Assembly: GCF_002217755.1 (NCBI RefSeq)
Contig: NZ_BCFL01000023.1
Span: 347,247-411,246, forward strand
DNA length: 64,000 bases
Direction of reading: 5' to 3'
DNA from: Streptomyces hyaluromycini
Lineage (GTDB): Bacteria; Actinomycetota; Actinomycetes; Streptomycetales; Streptomycetaceae
Under the pieces are notes generated by a model, which was not told the origin of the DNA, made no database searches, and saw only the letters and a program-made list of their open reading frames with translations. Positions 47,583 through 55,579 of the stretch are shown here, piece after piece. The position numbers were made by a program, and so were the translations under genes. Each line of letters opens with the position of its first letter. Position 1 is the first letter of the stretch.

Positions 47583-48640
47583 CGCCTGGCCTCCACCAGC
47601 CGGGGCATGTCCCGGGCCGCCTCGATCAGGAACCAGGCGGGCAGCACCGGGTTGCCGTCGGGGTCGGAGGCGATGACGGTCTGGGCGACCTCGACGGAGA
47701 TCTCGGCCAGTTGCACCAGCAGCGACTTGGCTCGGTACGCGGTCTGCCGGCCGTTCGCCGACATGTGCTCCTTGTCGGCGGGCAGTTCCTTGACCAGCCG
47801 TCCCCGGAACGACTCGGCCAGGTAGTACAGCAGGTCGCGGTCCTCGATCCGGTTCGGCCACCCCGCGTCCCCCTTCAGGATCGCCTCGATCCCGAACCGG
47901 CTGCGCACGATCTTGACGTATCCGCAGAAGGCGGTGGCGTGGGCGGGCGTCAGCGTGCCGTGCGCCAGGACCTTCAGCGTCTCCTCGTCCAGCTCGCGCC
48001 CGAAGGAGTGCAGGGCGTCGGAGAGCATGTGCCAGGAGCGCGGCGTGGAGAACGGCTCCTCGGTCTTCGGCGGCTTGGACCACAGGTGGTCGGGCCGGTC
48101 GGTGAGGTGGTCCAGGATCCACGGGTGGATGCCGTTGCCCGCGGCCCACGCGAGCCAGTCGTGCGCCGAGGCCTCCAGATGGACGTGGGCCAGCCGGTTG
48201 ACGAGCGCGGAGGCGATGGGCCGGGCGAGGGCGTTGTCGGTGGCCCGGTTGCCGGCACCGATCACGATCGACCCCTTGGGCAGCTCGTAGTTCCCGATGC
48301 GCCGGTCGAGGATCAGCGAGTAGAACGCCTTCTGCACATCAGGGGTGGCCGCGTTCAGCTCGTCCAGGAACAGGCAGTACGGCTCGTCCCGGGCGATCGA
48401 CTCGGGCGGACAGAAGACGGATCGCCCGTCCCGGATCTGCGGCACGCCGATCAGGTCCTCGGGCGCGAGCTGCGTACCCAGCAGACTCACGCACTCCAGC
48501 CCGAGCGACTCGGCGAACTCCCGCACCAGCGAGGACTTCCCGATCCCGGGCGCGCCCCAGATGAAGACGGGCCGCACGGTGGCGAGCCCGAGGAGGAGTT
48601 CGGGGATACGAGAGGGGGTGACGGTCACGGCTGCCTGCAA
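47579..48640 (-). CDS. MoxR-type AAA+ ATPase
   Basis: A 353-aa ATPase. Walker A is GAPGIGKSS (residues 29-37), Walker B is CLFLDELNAA near 88, and sensor 1 is IVIGAGNRATDNA. Arg-finger region LVNRLAHVHLEA follows. TTG 48640 is chosen since AAGGAG lies seven bases upstream and the P-loop is then at the usual distance; longer versions would begin inside the adjacent hairpin repeat region. It precedes and overlaps the VWA-metallopeptidase gene. MoxR proteins act as chaperone-like remodelers with VWA partners. Confidence 0.87.
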   Translation of the reverse strand: MQAAVTVTPSRIPELLLGLATVRPVFIWGAPGIGKSSLVREFAESLGLECVSLLGTQLAPEDLIGVPQIRDGRSVFCPPESIARDEPYCLFLDELNAATPDVQKAFYSLILDRRIGNYELPKGSIVIGAGNRATDNALARPIASALVNRLAHVHLEASAHDWLAWAAGNGIHPWILDHLTDRPDHLWSKPPKTEEPFSTPRSWHMLSDALHSFGRELDEETLKVLAHGTLTPAHATAFCGYVKIVRSRFGIEAILKGDAGWPNRIEDRDLLYYLAESFRGRLVKELPADKEHMSANGRQTAYRAKSLLVQLAEISVEVAQTVIASDPDGNPVLPAWFLIEAARDMPRLVEARR

Positions 48641-48738
48641 GAGGCTGCTCCTTGGGAGTGTTCGAGAGATTTGCGACCCGAACAGTGTGAGCCGGGGCCA
48701 TGACGAACGCAGCTGAATTTCCAGGAGCCTCGCCTGCA

Positions 48739-48814
48739 GCGCCCCTTCAGGGGCGCGGGGCTGTGTCAATTTGCGGCTCCGCCGCGTGGGCGCGACCAGC
48801 CCCCACCGGCCCGC
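48739..48814. repeat. Dispersed GC hairpin repeat, family B copy 2
   Basis: GCGCCCCT (48739-48746) pairs with AGGGGCGC (48749-48756), followed by GGGGCTGTGTC and the tail GCGGCTCCGCCGCGTGGGCG then CGACCAGCCCCCACCGGCC. It matches 921-998. It lies between the MoxR leader and the end of the phosphodiesterase gene, where it can terminate the latter. Confidence 0.65.
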
Positions 48815-48824
48815 GGTGAACGAA

Positions 48825-50885
48825 CTACGCGGCCCTCTCCTCCTCCGCAGACAACGGAACCTGCGGCCCGTCCGCCTCCCGAAGCCACCGCCGCAGCACC
48901 CGATGCACGGCCTCGGCCCCCACGAGCTCCTCTCTTTCCCCTACCGGTTCGGAAACGCAGACCGGCGACAGGAGGAACGGCCGCCCCTGCGCGCCTCCCA
49001 GCCCTCCGTGCGACCCGATCTGCTCCTCGAACGCGAGCACCTCGCCGCTCTCCGGGTCGTACCACGAGTTCACCATGATGTCGGCGGTGTGCGGAAAGGA
49101 GTGCGTCCGCCGCACGGCATCGGCGGCGCCCGCCCCGAACACGGCCAGCGGCCCCGCAGGGCCGTCGAGCCGGTCGAGCGGGATCTCCGCGCCGTACGCG
49201 CCGAGCACCACCCCGCCGTGCTCCTCGCTGCGGACCAGCAGGAACCCGATGCCGGGATGGTTGGCGAGGGTGGTGAGCAGCGCCGGGTGGCGGGCGTCCA
49301 GCTCCTCCTTGGTCATGCGGTGCGGCACGTCCGGGAAGGAGACCAGCCCGAGGTTGCCGGAGGCGAGCACGATCGGCTCCGAGCGCCGGGTCGGCCGGTG
49401 CCTCTCGCCGCGCTCCTCGACGGGCCTGCGCAGCGCCGCGCGGACGGCGGCCCGCGCCTCCGTGCCGCTGTGAGTGTGCTCGGCGCGCCGCGGCACGTGC
49501 AGTCCGCACCCGGCCCGGACCAGGTCGCCGAGGCTGAGGCCGTAGCGGGTGTGGAAGGTCTCGCCGGGGCTCTGGCCGTGGTCGGAGAGGACGACGATCC
49601 GGTACTGCCGGGGGGCGTGCTCCGCGGCCTTCTCGATCAGGGCGAGGGCGCGGTCCAGGCGTTGCAGCACCTTCTCGGCGTCACGGCTGTGCGGGCCGGA
49701 GTGGTGGGCGACCTCGTCGTAGGCGACCAGGTCGGCGTAGACGGCGCTGCGCCCGACGAGCAGGTCGCCCATGACCGCGGCGACCACGACGTCGCGTTCG
49801 ACGACGGTCGCGAAGGCGCGGACGAAGGGGTAGAGGCCGCCGCGTCTGACGCGCGGGCGCTGCCTGCGGAGCCGGGCCGTGGCGGACTGGCCGATCTCGC
49901 GGGCGACCTCGGCGAAGAAGGAGAGTGCGGTGCGGACGGCGTTGGCGGGGTCGGAGAAGTACGCGAAGTAGCCGGCGCGGGAACGGTTCTCCCGGCCGCG
50001 GCGGCGGGCGGCTATCGACAGGACGAGGGCCTGTTCGTCGGCGCCGCCGCTGAAGAGGTTGCCGCGGCTGGCGCCGTCCAGGGTGAGCAGCCCCCCGTCG
50101 GCGGTGCGCTCGATCGCCCGGCGCTGGAGTTCGGCGGCGCTGGTCGGCCGGTTGCAGACCATCACCTCCCGGTGCTCCTTCTCGTACCAGCGGAAGGCGG
50201 GGACGTCGAAATTGGAGCCGTGCAGGATGCCGAGCTGGCTGGCACCGGTCTGGCTGGACCAGTCGGTGCGCCAGGGGGTGAGCCGGTGGGTGGGCTGCTG
50301 TTCCGCGGCGCCCAGCCAGCCGGCCACGGTCGGCATCAGGCCCTTGGCGACCGCGGCGGTGAGGACGTCGTGGCCGACCCCGTCGAGCTGGAGGAAGACG
50401 GTGCCGGGGGTGGCCGGGCAGGGCGGGTGGGATCTGCGGCGGCGGGTGGCGAGGCGGGAGAGCCGACGGCGGTAGGCGTCGTCGTCGCGGACGGCGAGGG
50501 CACCGCCGGTGGCGGAGGCGACGGCGGACATCACGGCGGCCACGATCACGGCGGTCTCCGGCGCCGCCTCGCTCTGCCCGGAGGGGTTGATGCGCAGGGC
50601 GACGAGGAGGAGGGAGCCGTTGAGGAAGAAGACGAGCAGGCCGAGGACGAGGGCGGGCACGAGCAGCAGGAGCCGTACGAGGAGGGGCCAGACCACGGCC
50701 GAGAGCACACCGAAGGCGCCGGCGCCGAGGGCCGCGGTCACGGCGATGCGGGTGGCGCTGTCACCGTCGGCGGACTGGAGCTGGAAGTCGGGCAGGATGC
50801 CGGCGAGGACCAGCATGGTGACGGTGGAGACCGCCCACACCGTGACGCTCCGTCCGACCTGGCTGACGACCCGCCGCCACCGCAC
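48825..50885 (-). CDS. Membrane-anchored phosphodiesterase/nucleotide pyrophosphatase-like protein
   Basis: A 686-aa protein. Residues 1-140 contain about four hydrophobic helices, resembling a phage-holin-family membrane domain (VSTVTMLVLAGILPDF; LLLVPALVLGLLVFFLNG). Residues about 155-670 belong to the alkaline phosphatase superfamily, type I phosphodiesterase branch: metal site 1 in VFLQLDGVGHDVLTAA, later DLVAYDEVAHHSGPH and IVVLSDHGQSPGETF, which supply the His/Asp metal ligands. The usual nucleophile Thr/Ser is probably in SSQTGASQLGILHG. Likely acts on phosphodiesters at the outer membrane face; substrate unknown. Confidence 0.83.
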   Translation of the reverse strand: MRWRRVVSQVGRSVTVWAVSTVTMLVLAGILPDFQLQSADGDSATRIAVTAALGAGAFGVLSAVVWPLLVRLLLLVPALVLGLLVFFLNGSLLLVALRINPSGQSEAAPETAVIVAAVMSAVASATGGALAVRDDDAYRRRLSRLATRRRRSHPPCPATPGTVFLQLDGVGHDVLTAAVAKGLMPTVAGWLGAAEQQPTHRLTPWRTDWSSQTGASQLGILHGSNFDVPAFRWYEKEHREVMVCNRPTSAAELQRRAIERTADGGLLTLDGASRGNLFSGGADEQALVLSIAARRRGRENRSRAGYFAYFSDPANAVRTALSFFAEVAREIGQSATARLRRQRPRVRRGGLYPFVRAFATVVERDVVVAAVMGDLLVGRSAVYADLVAYDEVAHHSGPHSRDAEKVLQRLDRALALIEKAAEHAPRQYRIVVLSDHGQSPGETFHTRYGLSLGDLVRAGCGLHVPRRAEHTHSGTEARAAVRAALRRPVEERGERHRPTRRSEPIVLASGNLGLVSFPDVPHRMTKEELDARHPALLTTLANHPGIGFLLVRSEEHGGVVLGAYGAEIPLDRLDGPAGPLAVFGAGAADAVRRTHSFPHTADIMVNSWYDPESGEVLAFEEQIGSHGGLGGAQGRPFLLSPVCVSEPVGEREELVGAEAVHRVLRRWLREADGPQVPLSAEEERAA

Positions 50886-51016
50886 GCCCCACCGACCTCA
50901 CGTCCGCGACCCGCGCCGGCCGCGGGTCTGCCGCCGTCCACACTGTCACACGGCTGTGCGCCGGATGCGGGTGAGCGTCGATCAGTGCGGGCGATCAGTG
51001 CGGGCGGGCGGGGGCC

Positions 51017-51448
51017 CTACCTGCCGTCGTAGCCCGCCGTCGGCATCGACAGGCGGCGGTGGACCATGGCCTTCATCCGGGCGTCGTAGCGGGGTTCCGC
51101 GCAGCCCACCGTCTCCACCCGGACCCCGCGTCTCGCGCACTCCGCCATGAAGTCCTCGACCGACGAGAGCGCGCTCTCCAGGACCCGTCTGCTCGGGGCG
51201 ACGAAGACGTCGAGGCCCGGGCGGACGCCCGTCCACAGGGCGCTGTGGTCGTGGCGCAGGCCGCGGACCAGGAGTTCGCGGGCGATGACGTATCCGTGTT
51301 CCACGGCCCAGCGCGCGCACATCGCGTGCTGGCTGCGGGAGTCGACCAGGAAGGGGTCGATCTCCAGTTCCTCCAGGGGCGTCAGACTCGCGATCGCGGT
51401 CACCCGCACCGGCACGAGCCCGACGGAGGCACCCCGCACCTGTCCCAT
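51017..51448 (-). CDS. Small resolvase-like protein of unknown function
   Basis: A 143-aa protein. Segments PFLVDSRSQHAMCARWAVEH, GYVIARELLVRGL, GLDVFVAPSRRVLES and FMAECARRGVRVETVG follow the order of strands and helices in the N-terminal catalytic domain of serine recombinases (C..WA...GY; LDV.V.P; C...GV...V). The catalytic R-x-S loop cannot be placed with confidence and there is no DNA-binding C-terminus. Probably a non-catalytic derivative of that fold; this is inference. ATG 51448 follows GAGGGGGGACG. Divergent from the metallo-hydrolase gene. Confidence 0.65.
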   Translation of the reverse strand: MGQVRGASVGLVPVRVTAIASLTPLEELEIDPFLVDSRSQHAMCARWAVEHGYVIARELLVRGLRHDHSALWTGVRPGLDVFVAPSRRVLESALSSVEDFMAECARRGVRVETVGCAEPRYDARMKAMVHRRLSMPTAGYDGR

Positions 51449-51532
51449 GGCGTCCCCCCTCACCTCCGGGTTTCGCCGCCGACCCTACTCCTGCACGTAG
51501 GCTTCGGGGAGTCGCGCGAAGGAGGCAAAGAG

Positions 51533-52306
51533 GTGCCGGTGGAGATCACCTGGTGGGGTCACGCCACCTGCACGATCGAGGATTCGGGCATACGTCTGCT
51601 CACCGATCCTCTGTTCGCGCGCCGGCTCGCGCACCTGCGCCGCCGCCGGGGTGCCCCGCCGCCGCCCGAGGCCCGTCACGCGGACCTCGCGCTCGTCTCC
51701 CACCTGCACGCGGACCATCTGCACGTGCCCTCGCTCGCCGGGCTCGCCCCGGGCACGCGCCTGCTCGTGCCCCGGGGCGCACCACGGGCGGTCCCCGCGC
51801 TCCGTCGGCTCCGTCAGCTGCGGATCACCGAGGTGGACGTCGGCGACGAGATATCCGTCGGCCCCCTCGTCGTACGAGCCGTACCCGCGCGGCACGACGG
51901 GCGTCGGCTGCCGGTCGGCCCGCACCGCTCCCCCGCCCTCGGATACGTCGTCGAGGGTGCGGCGCGGACGTACTTCGCCGGGGACACCGGGCTGTTCGAC
52001 GAGATGGCCGAGGCGGTCGGGCCGGTGGACGTGGCCCTGCTGCCGGTCGGCGGGTGGGGGCCGCACCTCGGCGAGGGGCATCTGGACGCCGGCCGGGCGG
52101 CGCGGGCGCTGGCGCTGCTGTCGCCGCGCAGTGCGGTGCCGGTGCACTACGGAACGTACTGGCCGATCGGCATGGACGCGGTGCGCCCGCACGAATTCCA
52201 TGCGCCGGGCGAGGAGTTCGTGCGCCTGGCCGCCGAGTACGCGCCGCAGGTGGCGGTGCACAGGCTCGGCCACGGGGAGAGCGTGCGGCTGGAGGTCGCG
52301 CGGTGA
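51533..52306 (+). CDS. MBL-fold metallo-hydrolase (UlaG-like)
   Basis: A 257-aa cytoplasmic protein of the metallo-beta-lactamase fold. WWGHATCTIEDSGIRLLTDP opens the sandwich; SHLHADHLHVPSLAG supplies the HxHxDH metal motif; YFAGDTGLFDEMA holds the bridging Asp; and AVPVHYGTYWP the last His. GTG 51533 follows AAGGAGG at seven bases, an excellent site. Its TGA overlaps the next gene's GTG (GTGA), so it is coupled to a DedA membrane protein. UlaG-like enzymes hydrolyse lactones, phosphodiesters or lipids; the substrate is not predicted. Confidence 0.88.
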   Translation: MPVEITWWGHATCTIEDSGIRLLTDPLFARRLAHLRRRRGAPPPPEARHADLALVSHLHADHLHVPSLAGLAPGTRLLVPRGAPRAVPALRRLRQLRITEVDVGDEISVGPLVVRAVPARHDGRRLPVGPHRSPALGYVVEGAARTYFAGDTGLFDEMAEAVGPVDVALLPVGGWGPHLGEGHLDAGRAARALALLSPRSAVPVHYGTYWPIGMDAVRPHEFHAPGEEFVRLAAEYAPQVAVHRLGHGESVRLEVAR

Positions 52307-52947
52307 GACTGCTGGTGGTCCTGGCGGCCGCCGCCGGCTCCACGGCGGCGACCTCCACCTCTACCGAGTCCGCGCAGCAGGCGATCGGGTATCCGACGCT
52401 GTTCCTGCTGGTGCTGATCGGGGCGTTGGTGCCGGTGGTGCCGACGGGGGCGCTGGTGAGTTCGGCGGCGGTGGTGGCGTTCCATCAGACGGCGCCGTTC
52501 GCGCTGGCACTGGTGTTCGTGACGGCGTCGCTGGCGGCGTTCCTGGGGGATGCGGCGCTGTACTGGCTGGGGCGGCGCGGGATGGGGTCGAAGAACGGGT
52601 CGCGGTGGCTGGCGGCGATACGGGCGCGGGCGCCCGAGGAGCGGCTGGAGCAGGCGCAGGGGAAGTTGGCCGAGCACGGGGTTGCCGTGCTGGTGTTGTC
52701 ACGGCTGGTGCCGGCCGGGCGCATCCCGGTGATGCTGGCCTGTCTGCTGGCCGACTGGCCGTTGCGCCGGTTCGCGCGGGGGAATGCGCCGGCCTGTCTG
52801 GCGTGGGCGATGACGTATCAGGTGATCGGGATTCTGGGTGGGTCGTTGTTTCCGGAGCCGTGGGAAGGGGTGGTGGCAGCGGTGGGGCTGACCGTGGTCA
52901 TCGGTGTGGCGCCGAGTGTGGTGCGCCGGGTTCGATCTGCTGGGTGA
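52303..52947 (+). CDS. DedA-family membrane protein
   Basis: A 214-aa integral membrane protein of the DedA/SNARE-associated (VTT) family. It has hydrophobic spans near 30-55, 60-85, 145-165 and 185-205. The conserved cytoplasmic arms are present: FLGDAALYWLGRRGM, the Arg-containing VLVLSRLVPAGRIPVMLACL, and ARGNAPACLAWAMTYQVIG. DedA proteins flip or recycle lipid carriers such as undecaprenyl phosphate. GTG 52303 overlaps the upstream stop and has GGAGG eight bases before it, so expression is coupled to the metallo-hydrolase, which may act on a lipid. Confidence 0.87.
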   Translation: MRLLVVLAAAAGSTAATSTSTESAQQAIGYPTLFLLVLIGALVPVVPTGALVSSAAVVAFHQTAPFALALVFVTASLAAFLGDAALYWLGRRGMGSKNGSRWLAAIRARAPEERLEQAQGKLAEHGVAVLVLSRLVPAGRIPVMLACLLADWPLRRFARGNAPACLAWAMTYQVIGILGGSLFPEPWEGVVAAVGLTVVIGVAPSVVRRVRSAG

Positions 52948-52974
52948 CGGTACGTTGCGGGGCGCGGGTGCGTC

Positions 52975-53014
52975 GTGGCTAGTCGCGCAGTTCCCCGCGC
53001 CCCTGAAGGGGCGC
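52975..53014 (+). repeat. Dispersed repeat family A, short form / terminator
   Basis: GTGGCTAGTCGCGCAGTTCC, then hairpin GCGCCCCT (52997-53004) GA AGGGGCGC (53007-53014). It fills the gap between the convergent DedA and metallo-hydrolase genes, as expected of a bidirectional terminator. Confidence 0.65.
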
Positions 53015-53015
53015 T

Positions 53016-54158
53016 CTAGTCGAGGGCGCTTTGGACTGAAGTCCGCTCCAGAACCCTTGAACCTCCCACCGGCAGGTCCCACAGATCCTCCCGCTCCCGC
53101 CTCGCCTGCTCCCAAGCCGCCCGTACGCGCGTCAGCGGCTCAAGGACCGGCTCTGCCGAGAGGATGAAGGTGCCCCAGTGCATGGGGGCCATGCGCCTCG
53201 CGCCCAGGTCATCCGTCGCCCGTACCGCCTCCTCCGGGTCCAGGTGGACGTCGCTGAGCCACCAGCGGGGGTCGTAGGCGCCGATGGGCATCAGGGCGAG
53301 GTCGATGCCGGGGTAGCGGCGGCCGATGCGGGAGAACCAGTGGCCGTAGCCCGTGTCGCCGGCGAAGTAGACGCGTCCGCCGTCGGGGGCGGTGAGGACC
53401 CAGCCGCCCCAGAGGCTGTGACAGGTGTCGGTGAGGGTGCGCTTGGACCAGTGGTGGGCGGGGACGAAGTCGAAACGGACCCCGGACAGTTCGGCCGCCT
53501 CCCACCAGTCCAGCTCGGTGACGGTGGTGAAACGGCGGCGCCGGAACCAGCGGCCGAGCCCGGCCGGCACGAACACCGGGGTGTCGCGCGGGAGGCGGCG
53601 CAGGGTGGGGGCGTCCAGGTGGTCGTAGTGGTTGTGGCTGATGACGACCGCGTCGACGCGCGGCAGGGTCTCCCAGGGGACGCCGACCGGGGTGACGCGG
53701 GCGGGCGTGCCGAGGATACGGCGGGACCACACCGGGTCGGTGAGGACGGTCAGGCCGCCGATCCGGAGGACCCAACTGGCGTGTCCCGCCCAGGTGACGG
53801 AGACGGTGCCGGCGTCCGCGCGGGGCAGCGGGCCGGGTTCGAAGGGCAGCCGGCGGACGTCGGCGAGGCCCTCGCGGCCGGGGCGGACGGAGCCCTCGCG
53901 GGCGAACCGGGCCATGGCCTTGAGGCCGGGCAGCGGGGCGGTCAGGCGGTCGTGGAAGGTCCGCGGCCAGACCCGGAGTTCGCCCAGCGGGCGGGGTTCG
54001 GCGAGCGGGGGAAACGGGGGCGCGCAGGGAGTCGGGGCCGTGGAGGTACCGGCTTCTCCGGTCGTCGTGGCAGGCGTCGTGAGGACAGTCGTCGTGGTGG
54101 CAGGCGTTGTGGTGGCAGTCGTCGTCGCGGACCCTGACTCATGCGTCTGCTGCGTCAT
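53016..54158 (-). CDS. MBL-fold hydrolase (NAPE-PLD/UlaG-like) with Thr-rich N-terminus
   Basis: A 380-aa metallo-hydrolase. Residues 8-45 are very rich in Thr and Pro (SATTTATTTPATTTTVLTTP), probably disordered. The catalytic domain has TWAGHASWVLRIGGLTVLTD, the metal motif SHNHYDHLDAPTLRR, PAHHWSKRTLTDTCHSLWGG, YFAGDTGYGHWFS, and PMHWGTF. The LWGGW and WSKR segments are typical of the NAPE-PLD-like lipid hydrolases. ATG 54158 overlaps the stop of the aminotransferase-like gene as ATGA, so translation is coupled. A phospholipid or N-acyl substrate is plausible but not shown. Confidence 0.83.
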   Translation of the reverse strand: MTQQTHESGSATTTATTTPATTTTVLTTPATTTGEAGTSTAPTPCAPPFPPLAEPRPLGELRVWPRTFHDRLTAPLPGLKAMARFAREGSVRPGREGLADVRRLPFEPGPLPRADAGTVSVTWAGHASWVLRIGGLTVLTDPVWSRRILGTPARVTPVGVPWETLPRVDAVVISHNHYDHLDAPTLRRLPRDTPVFVPAGLGRWFRRRRFTTVTELDWWEAAELSGVRFDFVPAHHWSKRTLTDTCHSLWGGWVLTAPDGGRVYFAGDTGYGHWFSRIGRRYPGIDLALMPIGAYDPRWWLSDVHLDPEEAVRATDDLGARRMAPMHWGTFILSAEPVLEPLTRVRAAWEQARREREDLWDLPVGGSRVLERTSVQSALD

Positions 54159-55459
54159 CGAGGAGGCTCCCATCGCTGAGCGTCGTCGCGGAGATCGTCG
54201 AGTACGGACCTCAAGGACATCAACGCGCGTTGCACGTGTGGCAGTTCCAACGGTGCGGGTGACGTGAGGCATTCCAGGCGTTCCGCATCGGTGCCGCCCA
54301 GCAGCGGCCCGGTGGCGAGCCGGACGCGCAGCGCGCCGAGGTCGTCGCCGAAGCGGTGGCCGCCGGGTGCGGGCAGGCCGAGCCGGGCGGTCAGGAAGTC
54401 CTCCAACTCCTGTGCGTCGCCGACCCCGTGGGTGCCGAGCGCGGCGCGCAGCGGCTCCAGGTCGGCGTAGAGGTGACGGCCGGCCTGCGGGGGCCGGGCC
54501 AGGGCGCCGCCGGCGACGACCGCGGTGTGCGCGGCGGCGGCCACGCGCGCGTGCAGCCGTACGCCGGCCTCCCGGCGGGCGGTGACGGGTCCGGGCTCGT
54601 CGAGCGCGTAGCGCGCGGCGACCGCTACCGGTCCGGCGAGGCGGGCGCCCAGCGCGGTGAGGATGTCGAGCACGCGCGCGTGCAGGGCCGCACCGGTGGC
54701 GCCCTCGGGGAACCGGGCGACGGCGGCGGGCCAGCCGGCCGGCAGCAGGGCGCCGGCCAGGTCGGTGACGACGGTGACCCGGTCCGGGAGCATCTCGGCG
54801 GGGCTGAGCAGCACGGTGGCGTCCGGGGCGTGCAGGGTGTCGCGCCAGGTCTCGTCGCTGACCAGGTGCAGTCCCGCGCCGGTCGCGGCCTCCACGGTCT
54901 CGTGCAGCAGTTCGGGCGGGGCGACGGTGGCGGTGGGATCGTCGGCGACGGAGAGCACGAGCAGCCGGGGGTCGCCGCCCTCGTCCCGGACCCGGCGCAC
55001 GGTCTCCAGCAGCGCGTACGGGTCGGGCGCGCCGCCGGACTCGGCCGGGGTGGCCACGTGGAAGACGGGCCGGCCGAGGAGTCTGGCGTACGGCGCCCAC
55101 CAGGCGGCGCAGGGGCGCGGCACCAGGACGTCACCGCCGAGCGCTGCGGTGAGCGCCAGCAGCAGGGCGGGGGCACCGGGGCCTGCGGTCACCCGGTCGG
55201 GCGGGGCGGGCAGTCCGCGGCGTTCCCAGTAGCCGCAGGCCGCGTCCAGCAGCGCCGGCCCGCCGCCGACGGGCTCCTCCGCGCCCCGGTTCGCCGCGGC
55301 GGCCAGGACGGCGGCGAGCTCGGGCAGGACGGGCAGCCCGTCGTCGGGGAAGGGCGGCCCGTAGCGGACGGGTCCGTGACCCTCGGGCGCCGCCGGCCCG
55401 CTCTCCTCCGGGGAGGTGCCGTTCGCCGGCCGGTGGCCCCCGGGATCCGTCCGCCGCAT
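54155..55459 (-). CDS. PLP-aminotransferase-fold protein lacking the catalytic lysine
   Basis: A 434-aa protein of fold type I aminotransferase appearance: RVTAGPGAPALLLALTAALG (PLP phosphate loop region), SVADDPTATVAPPELLHETV, LVSDETWRDTLH with the Asp202 that pairs with the PLP ring nitrogen, and a C-terminal GALRVRLATG arginine. Where active enzymes have a Ser-x-x-Lys such as SFSK, this one reads VTDLAGALLPAGW (231-243). The whole 434-residue chain contains no lysine. It is therefore unlikely to form a PLP Schiff base. ATG 55459 has GGAGGCGGAC upstream; the stop overlaps the metallo-hydrolase start. Confidence 0.75.
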   Translation of the reverse strand: MRRTDPGGHRPANGTSPEESGPAAPEGHGPVRYGPPFPDDGLPVLPELAAVLAAAANRGAEEPVGGGPALLDAACGYWERRGLPAPPDRVTAGPGAPALLLALTAALGGDVLVPRPCAAWWAPYARLLGRPVFHVATPAESGGAPDPYALLETVRRVRDEGGDPRLLVLSVADDPTATVAPPELLHETVEAATGAGLHLVSDETWRDTLHAPDATVLLSPAEMLPDRVTVVTDLAGALLPAGWPAAVARFPEGATGAALHARVLDILTALGARLAGPVAVAARYALDEPGPVTARREAGVRLHARVAAAAHTAVVAGGALARPPQAGRHLYADLEPLRAALGTHGVGDAQELEDFLTARLGLPAPGGHRFGDDLGALRVRLATGPLLGGTDAERLECLTSPAPLELPHVQRALMSLRSVLDDLRDDAQRWEPPR

Positions 55460-55579
55460 GTCCGCCTCCGCGCAGTCCGTGGTGCCGTGTGCTGTCCGGT
55501 CCGGGCCGGGCCGTGCTCCGTCGTCGGGTGGTGCGTACGGTGCCGGAGTGTTCGCCCGGGGTACCCGGTGGCGGTCCGG

